Shown here one piece after another: positions 1 through 6,618 of a DNA stretch of 9,610 nucleotides. The stretch is taken from positions 1 to 9,610 of the forward strand of contig JBBIRM010000107.1 of NCBI GenBank assembly GCA_037441765.1, given 5' to 3'. The position numbers were made by a program, and so were the translations under genes. Every line of letters begins with the position of its first letter. The first letter of the stretch is position 1. The stretch is from JBBIRM01 sp037441765. Lineage in GTDB: Bacteria > Desulfobacterota > BSN033 > UBA1163. The notes under the pieces were generated by a model. That model saw nothing but the letters and a program-made list of their open reading frames with translations, was not told the DNA's origin and searched no databases.

Positions 1-1104
1 GATTATGCGCTTAGTCTATGCATCCAATGTGGAACCTGCACTGGAGGTTGTCCAATCAAATTTCGTTCTCCTCTTAATATGAGGAGACTGGTCAGGCAAA
101 CCTTCCTCACTCCTGATTTTACCCTCTTTAAAAGACCTGAACTCTGGGCATGCACCACCTGCAGTACCTGTAGCCTTCGTTGCCCTGCCGGGGTCAAGAA
201 TGTTGAACTGATTATGGGGATAAGAAACCTCCTTGCCAATCAGGGTGAGGTCCCTCCGACCATTCGAGATGCCCTTGAAAATACATTTCTTCATGGGAAT
301 CCATGGGGACGGTTTCGTGATCGAAGGGCAGACTGGGCAAAAGATCTAAGGGTAAAGACCCTGGGGGAAGAGACATCTGAAACCTTACTGTTTGTTGGTT
401 GTGCCCCATCATATGACCCGAGGGGCCAGAGCATTTCAACCGCTCTGGTCAAGATCTTTCAAAAATCAGAAATCGATTTTGGTATCCTGGGGAAGAAAGA
501 GACATGCTGTGGAAATGAGATTCGAAGGATGGGGGAGCAGACCCTTTTTAAAAAATTGGCAAAGGATAATACCGCTCTCTTTAAAAAACTGGATATAAAA
601 AGAATCATAACCATCTCCCCCCATTGCTACAATGCCTTTAAAAACGAATACCCTGACTTAAATATCCCTATCCATCATTATACTCAATTTTTGGTTGAAC
701 TCATTGAAAGAGGAAAAATAAAAATATCAAAAGAACTGGATCTAATTGCCACCTATCAGGATCCCTGTTTTCTCGGAAAGCAGAACCTCGTCTTCGATGA
801 ACCAAGAAAGATCCTTTCCTCTATCCCGGGGATTAAATTTATTGAAATGGAGCGTTTTAGGGAGCGAAGTCTCTGCTGTGAAGGAGGAGGTGGGAGGATG
901 TGGTCTGAAGGGGCAACCGAAGGCACCAGGAATGGAGAGATCCGAATTAAAGAGGCCGTGGGATTGGGTGTAAAAGTGATTAGCACAGCCTGCCCCTTCT
1001 GCCTCTTAACACTTGAAGACGCAGTCAAAATCTCTGGTCTTACCGATCAAATTGTGGTAAAAGATATAGCGGAATTGGTGGCAGAAGCAATGGAAATTTC
1101 ATAA
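1..1104 (+). CDS. HdrD-like (Fe-S) oxidoreductase with two CCG domains, 5' partial
   Basis: The reading frame is open from base 1, so the gene starts upstream; 367 C-terminal residues are visible. Two ferredoxin-type [4Fe-4S] motifs come first: C7-C10-C13-C17P (CIQCGTCTGGCP) and C51-C54-C57-C61P (CTTCSTCSLRCP). This is the HdrC pattern. Two CCG (HdrB-like) domains follow. The first has C134, C169-C170 and C209; the second has C256, C292-C293 and the pair C331/C334. The HdrC+HdrB order is that of HdrD and of the Fe-S proteins often encoded next to etfBA, which are thought to link EtfAB to membrane quinones or other carriers. No membrane segment is visible, but the missing N-terminus could carry one, as some relatives have a NarI-like domain there. 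In the first CCG domain the usual CxxC reads S206-P-H-C209. The methionine at base 79 is not the real start, because the first cluster motif lies upstream in the same frame. The family is clear; the electron partners are inferred. Confidence 0.9.
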   Translation, partial: DYALSLCIQCGTCTGGCPIKFRSPLNMRRLVRQTFLTPDFTLFKRPELWACTTCSTCSLRCPAGVKNVELIMGIRNLLANQGEVPPTIRDALENTFLHGNPWGRFRDRRADWAKDLRVKTLGEETSETLLFVGCAPSYDPRGQSISTALVKIFQKSEIDFGILGKKETCCGNEIRRMGEQTLFKKLAKDNTALFKKLDIKRIITISPHCYNAFKNEYPDLNIPIHHYTQFLVELIERGKIKISKELDLIATYQDPCFLGKQNLVFDEPRKILSSIPGIKFIEMERFRERSLCCEGGGGRMWSEGATEGTRNGEIRIKEAVGLGVKVISTACPFCLLTLEDAVKISGLTDQIVVKDIAELVAEAMEIS

Positions 1105-1130
1105 ACTCTAAACTCGAAACCCAAAACTCT

Positions 1131-1156
1131 AAAAAACTCAAAAGGTACAGTTTTTT
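1131..1156 (+). terminator. Possible weak terminator after the Fe-S gene
   Basis: AAAAAACT at 1131-1138 pairs with AGTTTTTT at 1149-1156 around a 10-base loop, 27 bases after the stop codon, and the right arm ends in six T. The stem contains only one G-C pair, far weaker than a normal intrinsic terminator, and it lies in an AT-rich repeat block where such pairings arise by chance. It is therefore only a candidate. Confidence 0.2.
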
Positions 1157-1174
1157 CCTAATCTTAGGTTTTGG

Positions 1175-1233
1175 ATTTATTTCAAAGGCAAGGCTAAAGC
1201 CCTGCCCTATAAAATTCGGTTACGAGTGAAAAA
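1175..1233. repeat. Dispersed 59-base repeat with hairpin, copy 1
   Basis: This copy matches 4919-4977 in the same orientation without gaps, 53 of 59 bases being identical. The core is a stem-loop: GGCAAGGC at 1187-1194 and GCCCTGCC at 1199-1206 with loop TAAA, giving seven pairs and one A-C mismatch (1191/1202). The conserved flanks (ATTTATTTCAAA on the left, AAAATTCGGTTA on the right) show that the repeat is larger than the hairpin alone. It lies in the spacer upstream of etfB. Confidence 0.75.
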
Positions 1234-1361
1234 ATTTCATATATTTTTGTTTAGAGTTTATACAACTTCGAGTTTCGATATTTGGATTTCGGATTTTTCA
1301 GAAATCGAACCTTGGTTTCAGGCTGATAAAAATAACAGAACACGGAAAGAGGAGGCGCTAA

Positions 1362-2129
1362 ATGAATATAGTTGTTTGTGTTAAAAGGGTTCCCAAAACC
1401 GCTGAGGCAGATATCTTCATTGAAAAAGATGGGAAGGATATCAAAAAGGATAATCTTGTTTTTGCCCTCAATGATTGGGATGGCTATGCAGTAAGGGAGG
1501 CTGTAGCCTTAAAAGAGAAATTTGGAGGAGAAGTGGTTGTAGTTTCGATTGGCCCTGAGGAGGCAAAAGAGGTATTGACCCGATGTCTTGCCATGGGGGC
1601 GGATCGGGCATTGAGAATTGAGGAGCCTCCTTCCTCTGACGCCTGCCTTATCGCCCAAATCCTTTCCCAAGCCATCAAAACTCAACCCTTTGATCTTATC
1701 TTAACCGGTGTTCAGGCAGAGGACGATGGCTGGGGACAGGTCGGAGTGGCCCTGGCTCAGATCCTGGGCCTTCCTCATGCCTCCATTGTAAACCGGATCG
1801 AAATTGAGGACGGAAAGGCGAAAGTAAAAAGAGAGTTAGAGGGTGGTCTCGAGGAACTCCTGGAAGTTAAACTCCCTGCCGTATTAACGATTCAGACTGG
1901 CATCAATGAACCTAAATACGTCTCCCTTTCTGCCATATTGGAGGCAGAGGAGAAAGAGACAAAAGAGTTGGGGCTCGAAGAAATAGGGGTTACCCATAAA
2001 GAGCCTCTTCATACAACCATTGAACAGGTCTCCTTTCCGCCTGTTGGAAAGATGGCCGAGATATTGAAAGGGAGTCCTGAAGAGGTCGTGGGGCAGTTGA
2101 CTGAAATTATTAAGAAGAAAAAGGGATGA
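1362..2129 (+). CDS. etfB: Electron transfer flavoprotein, beta subunit
   Basis: This 255-residue protein is the usual EtfB length. It begins MNIVVCVKRVP, the typical first strand of the family, and the ATG follows AGAGGAGG (1348-1355) by six bases. The nucleotide-binding stretch is seen at GVQAEDDGWGQVG (116-128), and the EtfB signature region LPAVLTIQTGINEPKYVSL spans 171-189. EtfB pairs with EtfA to form a soluble cytoplasmic heterodimer that accepts electrons from acyl-CoA dehydrogenases and related flavoenzymes. EtfB binds AMP in ordinary ETFs and a second FAD in bifurcating ones; I cannot decide from sequence alone which applies. The gene lies 25 bases before etfA, so the two are surely co-transcribed. 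Whether the Fe-S gene 257 bases upstream is on the same transcript is open, because the spacer is full of repeats and no convincing promoter was found. Confidence 0.95.
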   Translation: MNIVVCVKRVPKTAEADIFIEKDGKDIKKDNLVFALNDWDGYAVREAVALKEKFGGEVVVVSIGPEEAKEVLTRCLAMGADRALRIEEPPSSDACLIAQILSQAIKTQPFDLILTGVQAEDDGWGQVGVALAQILGLPHASIVNRIEIEDGKAKVKRELEGGLEELLEVKLPAVLTIQTGINEPKYVSLSAILEAEEKETKELGLEEIGVTHKEPLHTTIEQVSFPPVGKMAEILKGSPEEVVGQLTEIIKKKKG

Positions 2130-2154
2130 AATAAGAAAATACGGAGGCAAAGCA

Positions 2155-3132
2155 ATGGGTGAGATTTTTGTACTGGTGGAGCATAGGCAGGGAAAGATTC
2201 GCGATATCACCTATGAGATGATTGGACTTGGAGAAAATTTAGCCAATCAGAAGAGGACTTCTCTGACAGCCCTTCTTTTAGGCCAGGATGTGAAAACCAT
2301 GGCTGAAGATCTCTCTTCAAGGGTATCGAAGGTTTTGGTTGTAGATGATGAGAATCTTAGAAATTTTAACTCTGTTCTCTATCAACAGGCCCTTTCCTCA
2401 CTCATCTCAAAATACCAACCCATACTTCTATTGATTGGCCACTCAGCCTTTGGCATGGATCTGGCACCCAGTCTCTCTATCGAAACGGACCTTCCTCTTG
2501 TCACAGATTGCATCGGCCTTTGGTTCGAAAATGAAAAATTAAAAGCCATACGCTCAATCTATGGAGGAAAGGTCAATGCCAGTGTTTCACTTAAAGAATC
2601 CAGAGGCTATATAGCAACCATTAGGCCAGGGGTCTTTGCTCCTAAACCGGTCGGGGAGAAAAAAGGTGCAATTATTATGGAGCATTCTCCATTAAAAGGG
2701 GCGACGGATATAAAGAAGTTTATCGAATATATAGAAGCCCCCATTACAGGAGAGGACATCACGCAGGCAGAGATTCTCGTCTCAGTAGGACAGGGGATAG
2801 GAGGCCCTGAACACATCCCCATGTTTGAAGAGTTGGCAAAGAACTTAGGAGGAACGATTGCATGTTCCAGGCCTGTGGTGGATAGAAATTGGCTACCCAA
2901 GGAGCGCCAGGTGGGAATTTCAGGAAAAACCGTAAAGCCTAAAATTTATATTGCAATTGGCATTAGCGGTGCCTTCCAGCATGTCACCGCCATGCAGGGT
3001 TCTGAGACGATCATTGCCATCAATAAAGACCCCAGAGCCCCCATCTTCAGCGTAGCCGATTACGGGATCGTTGATGATTTCAAGAATGTGATCCCAATCT
3101 TAAAAGAAAAAGTAAAGGGGCAGACATTATAG
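2155..3132 (+). CDS. etfA: Electron transfer flavoprotein, alpha subunit
   Basis: This 325-residue protein starts MGEIFVLVEHRQGKI, typical for EtfA, after GGAGG at 2143-2147 with seven bases of spacing. The N-terminal domain covers about 1-190 and the C-terminal FAD domain about 200-320. FAD-contacting landmarks are present: SRPVVD (238-243), QVGISGK (252-258), GISGAFQH (269-276) and the end block APIFSVADYG (295-304). Against the human protein, the conserved Ser-Arg pair matches S238-R239 and the His matches H276; the Thr in the usual QTGK motif is replaced by S256, a mild change. The protein holds the FAD that shuttles between acyl-CoA dehydrogenases and the downstream acceptor, here plausibly the HdrD-like protein encoded upstream. 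The gene converges with the acyl-CoA synthetase gene, with 59 bases between the two stop codons and no GC-rich terminator. Confidence 0.95.
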   Translation: MGEIFVLVEHRQGKIRDITYEMIGLGENLANQKRTSLTALLLGQDVKTMAEDLSSRVSKVLVVDDENLRNFNSVLYQQALSSLISKYQPILLLIGHSAFGMDLAPSLSIETDLPLVTDCIGLWFENEKLKAIRSIYGGKVNASVSLKESRGYIATIRPGVFAPKPVGEKKGAIIMEHSPLKGATDIKKFIEYIEAPITGEDITQAEILVSVGQGIGGPEHIPMFEELAKNLGGTIACSRPVVDRNWLPKERQVGISGKTVKPKIYIAIGISGAFQHVTAMQGSETIIAINKDPRAPIFSVADYGIVDDFKNVIPILKEKVKGQTL

Positions 3133-3191
3133 AGAAGAATTTTAAAATTTTTGGGTGCCCAAGTCTTGCCTATGGATTAAATGAGAGGGAT

Positions 3192-4838
3192 TTAATCGAC
3201 TTTCTCAAAGCGTTTTCGCTCTTCTGCCCGAAGTTCACGCCTGAGAAGTTTTCCTACCTTTGATTTTGGAAGCATATCTCGGAATTCAATATACTGGGGG
3301 ACTTTATAGGGAGCCAATCTTTCCCTACACCACTTGAGAAGGTCGTAGGCACTGACACCTTTTACATCTTCCTTAAGAACTGCAAAGGCCTTGATTCTCT
3401 CACCCACCTTCTCATCAGGAACACCCACCACACAGGCAGAAATGACAGCAGGGTGTTCCTGCAGAACTGCCTCTATTTCTGATACGGCGACCCGGTATCC
3501 CTTGTGCTTTAGGGTATCTACCGATCGGTCTAAATAGTAGAGCCATCCATTTTCGTCTATTCTAACGATATCCCGTGTTCTATACCAGAGCCTCCCATCC
3601 AATTCAATGAAACACTCAGCAGTCTCTTCAGGTTTATTCCAATAAGCCCTGACCATATGATCAGAAGAGACCAGTGCCTCTCCAGGTTCGCCAGGTGGAA
3701 CGGGCTCCAGGGTATCTGGGTCCACAAGTTTGACTCTCTGAAGAGGTGTGACCTTGCCTGCACTTCCTGGTGGGGCCTCCTCTCCCATAGGGGTCAAGGA
3801 GACGCGACCACAGGTTTCCGTGGTTCCGTATCCTTGATAGATGGGTTGACCAAACTTTTTGAGCCATCTATCTGCGACCTCTTTTGGTAAAACATCACCC
3901 CCTGAAAAACAGTACTTCAGAGAACTCAGATCATAATAGTCCACACGATCGTGTTCAAGAATCATCCGATACATAGCAGGGACACCAAAGAAGGTCAAAA
4001 CCTTATATCTTTCAATATGGTCGAAGAGCCCATCAAGGTTCACTCTCGGAAGTAGCACAAGCGTATCGCCAGAGAGAATTCCTCCCAATCCCACCTGCTG
4101 GCCCAGAATATGAAAAAGTGGACCTCCCTGAACGACGATATCCTTTCCCTTAGGAATGAAGCGTTCACTGACGGCCCTCTGTTCCTCTGCCGCTTCTAAA
4201 AATAGAATGTTTGTGAAGGGGACCCCTTTTGGAAGACCAGTTGTTCCTCCTGTATAAAGCATCTCCACCATCTCTTCAGGTTCGGATTTAAAGGGTGGTA
4301 AATCAGAAATCCTTCCTCCACTTAAAAGTTTCTTAAAGACAAAGATGTTTTCTCCGGAATCGAAATTCCCCATTGGGATTTTATTAAACCCTCTTCCTAT
4401 CAACCATTTCCACCAGGGAAGAAGTTCGGCGATATTAGTAACGACCACTCTTTTCAATTGGGTTTCAGGAAGAACCTGCATCACATAACCAAAATTGGTA
4501 TCAAGACAGAAGATCGTCTCTGCCCCACTGTCATTGGTCATATATTTGAGATCGATGGGAGTATAAATCGGGGATATAGGGATGGCCATGACCCCAATCC
4601 TCATCAATGCGAACCAGGCGATGACCCATTGTGGACAGTTTGGAAGATATATGACCGCCTTGTCCCCCTTCCTCAGGCCCAATCTGTATAGATTGGCAGA
4701 CATTTCCCCAACAGCCTCTCTTAATTGAGAAAAGGTATAGACCCTGCCTAAGTAAATAATAGCGGGGTTGTTTGAATAATCCCGAGAGACTTTCTCAAAT
4801 TGTTCGTATATGGATGCAACAATTATCCCCATGAGCAT
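3192..4838 (-). CDS. AMP-forming acyl-CoA synthetase (fatty acid/carboxylate-CoA ligase)
   Basis: This 548-residue member of the ANL adenylate-forming superfamily activates a carboxylic acid with ATP and CoA to acyl-CoA, AMP and PPi. The phosphate-binding loop is YTGGTTGLPKG (195-205), the adenine motif is YGTTE (337-341), and the C-terminal catalytic lysine is K530 in PKSKVGKLLRRE. The domain hinge follows D437-R438. Two departures from consensus stand out: the ribose-binding TGD reads TRD (421-423), and the hinge residue, usually Lys or Asp, is V440. The ATG at 4838 is preceded directly by an in-frame TGA and has a poor ribosome site; the ATG at 4832, six bases after AAGTGA, is an equally possible start. 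The gene is the last of the minus-strand group after livF, which suggests it acts on what the transporter imports. Chain length or aromatic specificity cannot be read from the sequence. Confidence 0.9.
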   Translation of the reverse strand: MLMGIIVASIYEQFEKVSRDYSNNPAIIYLGRVYTFSQLREAVGEMSANLYRLGLRKGDKAVIYLPNCPQWVIAWFALMRIGVMAIPISPIYTPIDLKYMTNDSGAETIFCLDTNFGYVMQVLPETQLKRVVVTNIAELLPWWKWLIGRGFNKIPMGNFDSGENIFVFKKLLSGGRISDLPPFKSEPEEMVEMLYTGGTTGLPKGVPFTNILFLEAAEEQRAVSERFIPKGKDIVVQGGPLFHILGQQVGLGGILSGDTLVLLPRVNLDGLFDHIERYKVLTFFGVPAMYRMILEHDRVDYYDLSSLKYCFSGGDVLPKEVADRWLKKFGQPIYQGYGTTETCGRVSLTPMGEEAPPGSAGKVTPLQRVKLVDPDTLEPVPPGEPGEALVSSDHMVRAYWNKPEETAECFIELDGRLWYRTRDIVRIDENGWLYYLDRSVDTLKHKGYRVAVSEIEAVLQEHPAVISACVVGVPDEKVGERIKAFAVLKEDVKGVSAYDLLKWCRERLAPYKVPQYIEFRDMLPKSKVGKLLRRELRAEERKRFEKVD

Positions 4839-4891
4839 TCACTTTAAAAAAAGATGTTAAATTTCAGAATTTCATTCTAACAATTTTTATG

Positions 4892-4916
4892 TATGGTAGG
4901 CCTTTAGGCCTCCATA
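4892..4916. repeat. Ten-pair hairpin between livF and the synthetase gene
   Basis: TATGG (4892-4896) and AGGCC (4898-4902), interrupted by one bulged T, pair fully with GGCCT (4907-4911) and CCATA (4912-4916) around the loop TTTA. It lies two bases from the 59-base repeat copy 2 and within the 139-base spacer between livF and the synthetase. No T-run follows on either strand, so a plain intrinsic terminator is unlikely. A mobile palindrome or an mRNA processing or stability element separating the synthetase from the transporter genes are possible readings. Confidence 0.5.
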
Positions 4917-4918
4917 TC

Positions 4919-4977
4919 ATTTATTTCAAAGGCAAGGCTAAAACCTTGACCTACAAAATTCGGTTATGAGTTAAAAA
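4919..4977. repeat. Dispersed 59-base repeat with hairpin, copy 2
   Basis: This is the second copy of the element at 1175-1233, in the same plus-strand orientation and with six substitutions. The arms at 4931-4938 and 4943-4950 form six pairs with loop TAAA. The pair A4935-T4946 is intact where copy 1 has a mismatch, whereas copy 2 has mismatches at 4932/4949 and 4938/4943. The ancestral element probably had the perfect arms GGCAAGGC and GCCTTGCC. It abuts the livF stop codon (TGA on the minus strand, 4978-4980). Confidence 0.75.
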
Positions 4978-5721
4978 TCATACTCCAAAATAGGCTGCCT
5001 TGACCTCTGGGTTGTTCATCAACTCATACCCTGTTCCGAAAAGGACAAGAATGCCATTCTCAATCACATAACCTCTATCAATAATTGGAAGTAAAGGTCG
5101 TGCGAACTGTTCTGTAACCAGAATGGTAACACCTTCCCCGCGAATCTGTTTAATTGCCCTCCTTAGATCGCGCTGAAGAACTGGAGAGAGTCCAAGCAGG
5201 GGCTCATCCATCAAAAGAAGCCTTGGATTTGTCATCAAGGCCATGCCAATGGCAAGCATCTGCTGCTCCCCTCCACTACAAAACCCAGCCTTCCTTTTCC
5301 TGATCTCTTTTAGATGGAAAAAGACGGAATAGACAAAATCGAAACTCTTTTTTATCTCCGGATCCTTTCTTAAATAGGAAGCAATCTTCAAATTTTCTTC
5401 AACACTGCTGTCAGGAAAAATAGGGTGTCTCTCTCGACTTAGAACAATTCCCTTCTTGACCCTCTCATCGGGCTCGGTGTTTGTAATATCTTCTCCTTCG
5501 AACCTGATCTCTCCCAGTATGGTGATTCTTTCGCCGCCCCTCCTATCCTCTTTCCTCTTTATATCAATCATCAACCCGGAGATCGTATTCATTAAAGTGG
5601 TCTTACCAGCGCTATTTGACCCAAGAACTCCCACGATCTCCCTTTCCCGAACTTCAAGGGATAGGTCGTTAATTGCAAGCGAGTTTTCAAAAAAGACCAG
5701 AAGGTTTTTTACTTCAAGCAC
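4978..5721 (-). CDS. livF: Branched-chain (HAAT-family) ABC transporter ATPase, LivF type
   Basis: This protein has 247 residues from the chosen GTG. That start gives MLEVKNL, the usual LivF beginning, six bases after GAGGAAGAGG (5728-5737) and one base after the livG stop; a TTG at 5745 would add eight residues and overlap livG. Walker A is GSNSAGKTT (34-42), the signature is CSGGEQQ (148-154), and Walker B with the catalytic glutamate is LLLMDEP (168-174, E173). LivF pairs with LivG on the cytoplasmic side to drive import through LivHM. Odd points: Walker A has S in place of the usual P and G (GPNGAGKTT), the signature begins with C instead of L, the usual VPEGR block reads LSRERHP (94-100), and a charged insertion (IKRKEDRRGGER, 54-65) follows Walker A. 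Motif residues needed for ATP binding and hydrolysis remain, so it is probably active. Transporter substrate is not shown by this subunit. Confidence 0.92.
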   Translation of the reverse strand: MLEVKNLLVFFENSLAINDLSLEVREREIVGVLGSNSAGKTTLMNTISGLMIDIKRKEDRRGGERITILGEIRFEGEDITNTEPDERVKKGIVLSRERHPIFPDSSVEENLKIASYLRKDPEIKKSFDFVYSVFFHLKEIRKRKAGFCSGGEQQMLAIGMALMTNPRLLLMDEPLLGLSPVLQRDLRRAIKQIRGEGVTILVTEQFARPLLPIIDRGYVIENGILVLFGTGYELMNNPEVKAAYFGV

Positions 5722-5722
5722 C

Positions 5723-6478
5723 TCAATCCTCTTCCTCGGTCCCAAGATAGGCTGCCTTTACAGCCTCACTCTCCATCATCTCACGAGGTGGACCATCTGC
5801 TATCTTAGCTCCGAAATTGAGTGCAATGACCCGGTGAGCAATTCGGAAGAGTTCTTTCAATCGATGTTCAACCATAATGATGGAAAGCCCTTCCCCATTC
5901 AGTTTTTCTATAATGGGGAGGGTACTTGCCACCTCTGACATAGACATTCCTGAAAAGAGTTCATCCAGGATGAGCAAATCGGGCCTTAGGGCTAAACAGC
6001 GTGCCAACTCCAGACGTTTCAAATAACCATGGGGAAGACTGGAGGCAATCTTGTAGGGAACAAAGGAATCCCGCTCAAAACCGACATCCTCCAAAAGATC
6101 AATCGCCACATCATCCCGGTCACCGTATTTGCCTCCCCTCAATTTTTTAACCCGTGAAGAATAGAGAGGAATTATCAGATTTTTAAAGGCAGATAATTGA
6201 TAAAACGGTTTTACCATCTGGAATGTTCTGGCAATCCCCATTTCGGCAATCTTATAAGGGGATTTACCAGTAATATCCTTCCCCTGGTAAAGGACTTTTC
6301 CAGAATCGGGTTTTACAAAACCTGTGAGTAGATTAACCAGCGTGGTCTTTCCTGAACCATTTGGACCAATAATCCCGAGCAACTCCCCCTTTTGCAGGTG
6401 GAAGCTGACATTGACAATAGCCGCAACTCCACCAAAATTCTTTGATAGACCCTCAACATTTAAAATCGTTCTATCCAT
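5723..6478 (-). CDS. livG: Branched-chain (HAAT-family) ABC transporter ATPase, LivG type
   Basis: This 251-residue protein carries Walker A GPNGSGKTT (38-46), Q-loop Q87 in ARTFQ, the LivG-style signature LPHGYLKRLELAR (148-160), Walker B LLILDE (168-173, E173) and H-loop H205 in VEHRL. In Walker B the usual DEP reads DEL (L174), and the signature has HGY where most LivG proteins have YGQ. LivG is the partner ATPase of LivF beneath the LivH-LivM channel. The ATG is the longest possible start because an in-frame TGA stands nine bases before it; the ribosome site is weak. A 140-base AT-rich spacer with no recognisable element separates it from livM. The end of livG (codons for EEED) supplies the ribosome-binding site of livF, so the two are translationally coupled. 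Confidence 0.93.
   Translation of the reverse strand: MDRTILNVEGLSKNFGGVAAIVNVSFHLQKGELLGIIGPNGSGKTTLVNLLTGFVKPDSGKVLYQGKDITGKSPYKIAEMGIARTFQMVKPFYQLSAFKNLIIPLYSSRVKKLRGGKYGDRDDVAIDLLEDVGFERDSFVPYKIASSLPHGYLKRLELARCLALRPDLLILDELFSGMSMSEVASTLPIIEKLNGEGLSIIMVEHRLKELFRIAHRVIALNFGAKIADGPPREMMESEAVKAAYLGTEEED
5728..5737 (-). promoter_or_regulatory. Ribosome-binding site that fixes the livF start
   Basis: On the minus strand this reads GAGGAAGAGG, six bases before the GTG at 5721. It lies inside the last codons of livG and favours the GTG over the upstream TTG at 5745, which has no comparable site and would place the start inside livG. Confidence 0.6.
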
Positions 6479-6618
6479 GATTGTTCAGAAAATAGTTTTT
6501 AAATCCCCCTCTTCTTATTTATGGCAACTTTCCTTTTTATTCTCCAATTTTCTTTTTTTCGATTTCTCAATTCGTCCAAACTTTGTCACAGTTAAAAATA
6601 ATAAATTTAGAATAGGAG

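Larger units (their letters stand above)
1101..1308. repeat. Composite intergenic repeat block between the Fe-S gene and etfB
   Basis: A 13-base perfect inverted repeat, ATAAACTCTAAAC at 1101-1113 and its complement at 1249-1261, flanks the 59-base dispersed element at 1175-1233. Both outer parts are low-complexity arrays of 6-7 base units resembling AAACTCT, AAACTCG, AAACCC and GAAATCC. The left array reads on the plus strand (1101-1139), the right one on the minus strand (about 1249-1308). The left arm includes the stop codon of the Fe-S gene (TAA, 1102-1104). The layout is array, hairpin, inverted array, and no coding potential was seen. Its origin is not clear from the sequence. Confidence 0.6.

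Noticed and set aside
1235..1361. A sigma-70-like promoter for etfB in the AT-rich spacer.
   Set aside because: Pairs such as TTTCAT with TTATAC at 17 bases can be found, but the region is low-complexity AT sequence where such matches are expected by chance.
3138..3162. AT palindrome AATTTTAAAATT and the short inverted repeat TTGGG/CCCAA between the converging etfA and synthetase genes, as a two-way terminator.
   Set aside because: The first has no G-C pairs and the second leaves a two-base loop with no T-run after it. Termination may occur here but the sequence does not show it.
5456..5938. Plus-strand frame of 160 codons opposite livF and livG.
   Set aside because: It lies opposite two well-supported ATPase genes with intact motifs, has no recognisable domain and no ribosome site, and is a shadow frame.
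6479..6618. Possible small gene or regulatory RNA in the T-rich spacer between livM and livG.
   Set aside because: The sequence is AT-rich without stable hairpin, ribosome-binding site plus frame, or repeat; nothing supports a feature.
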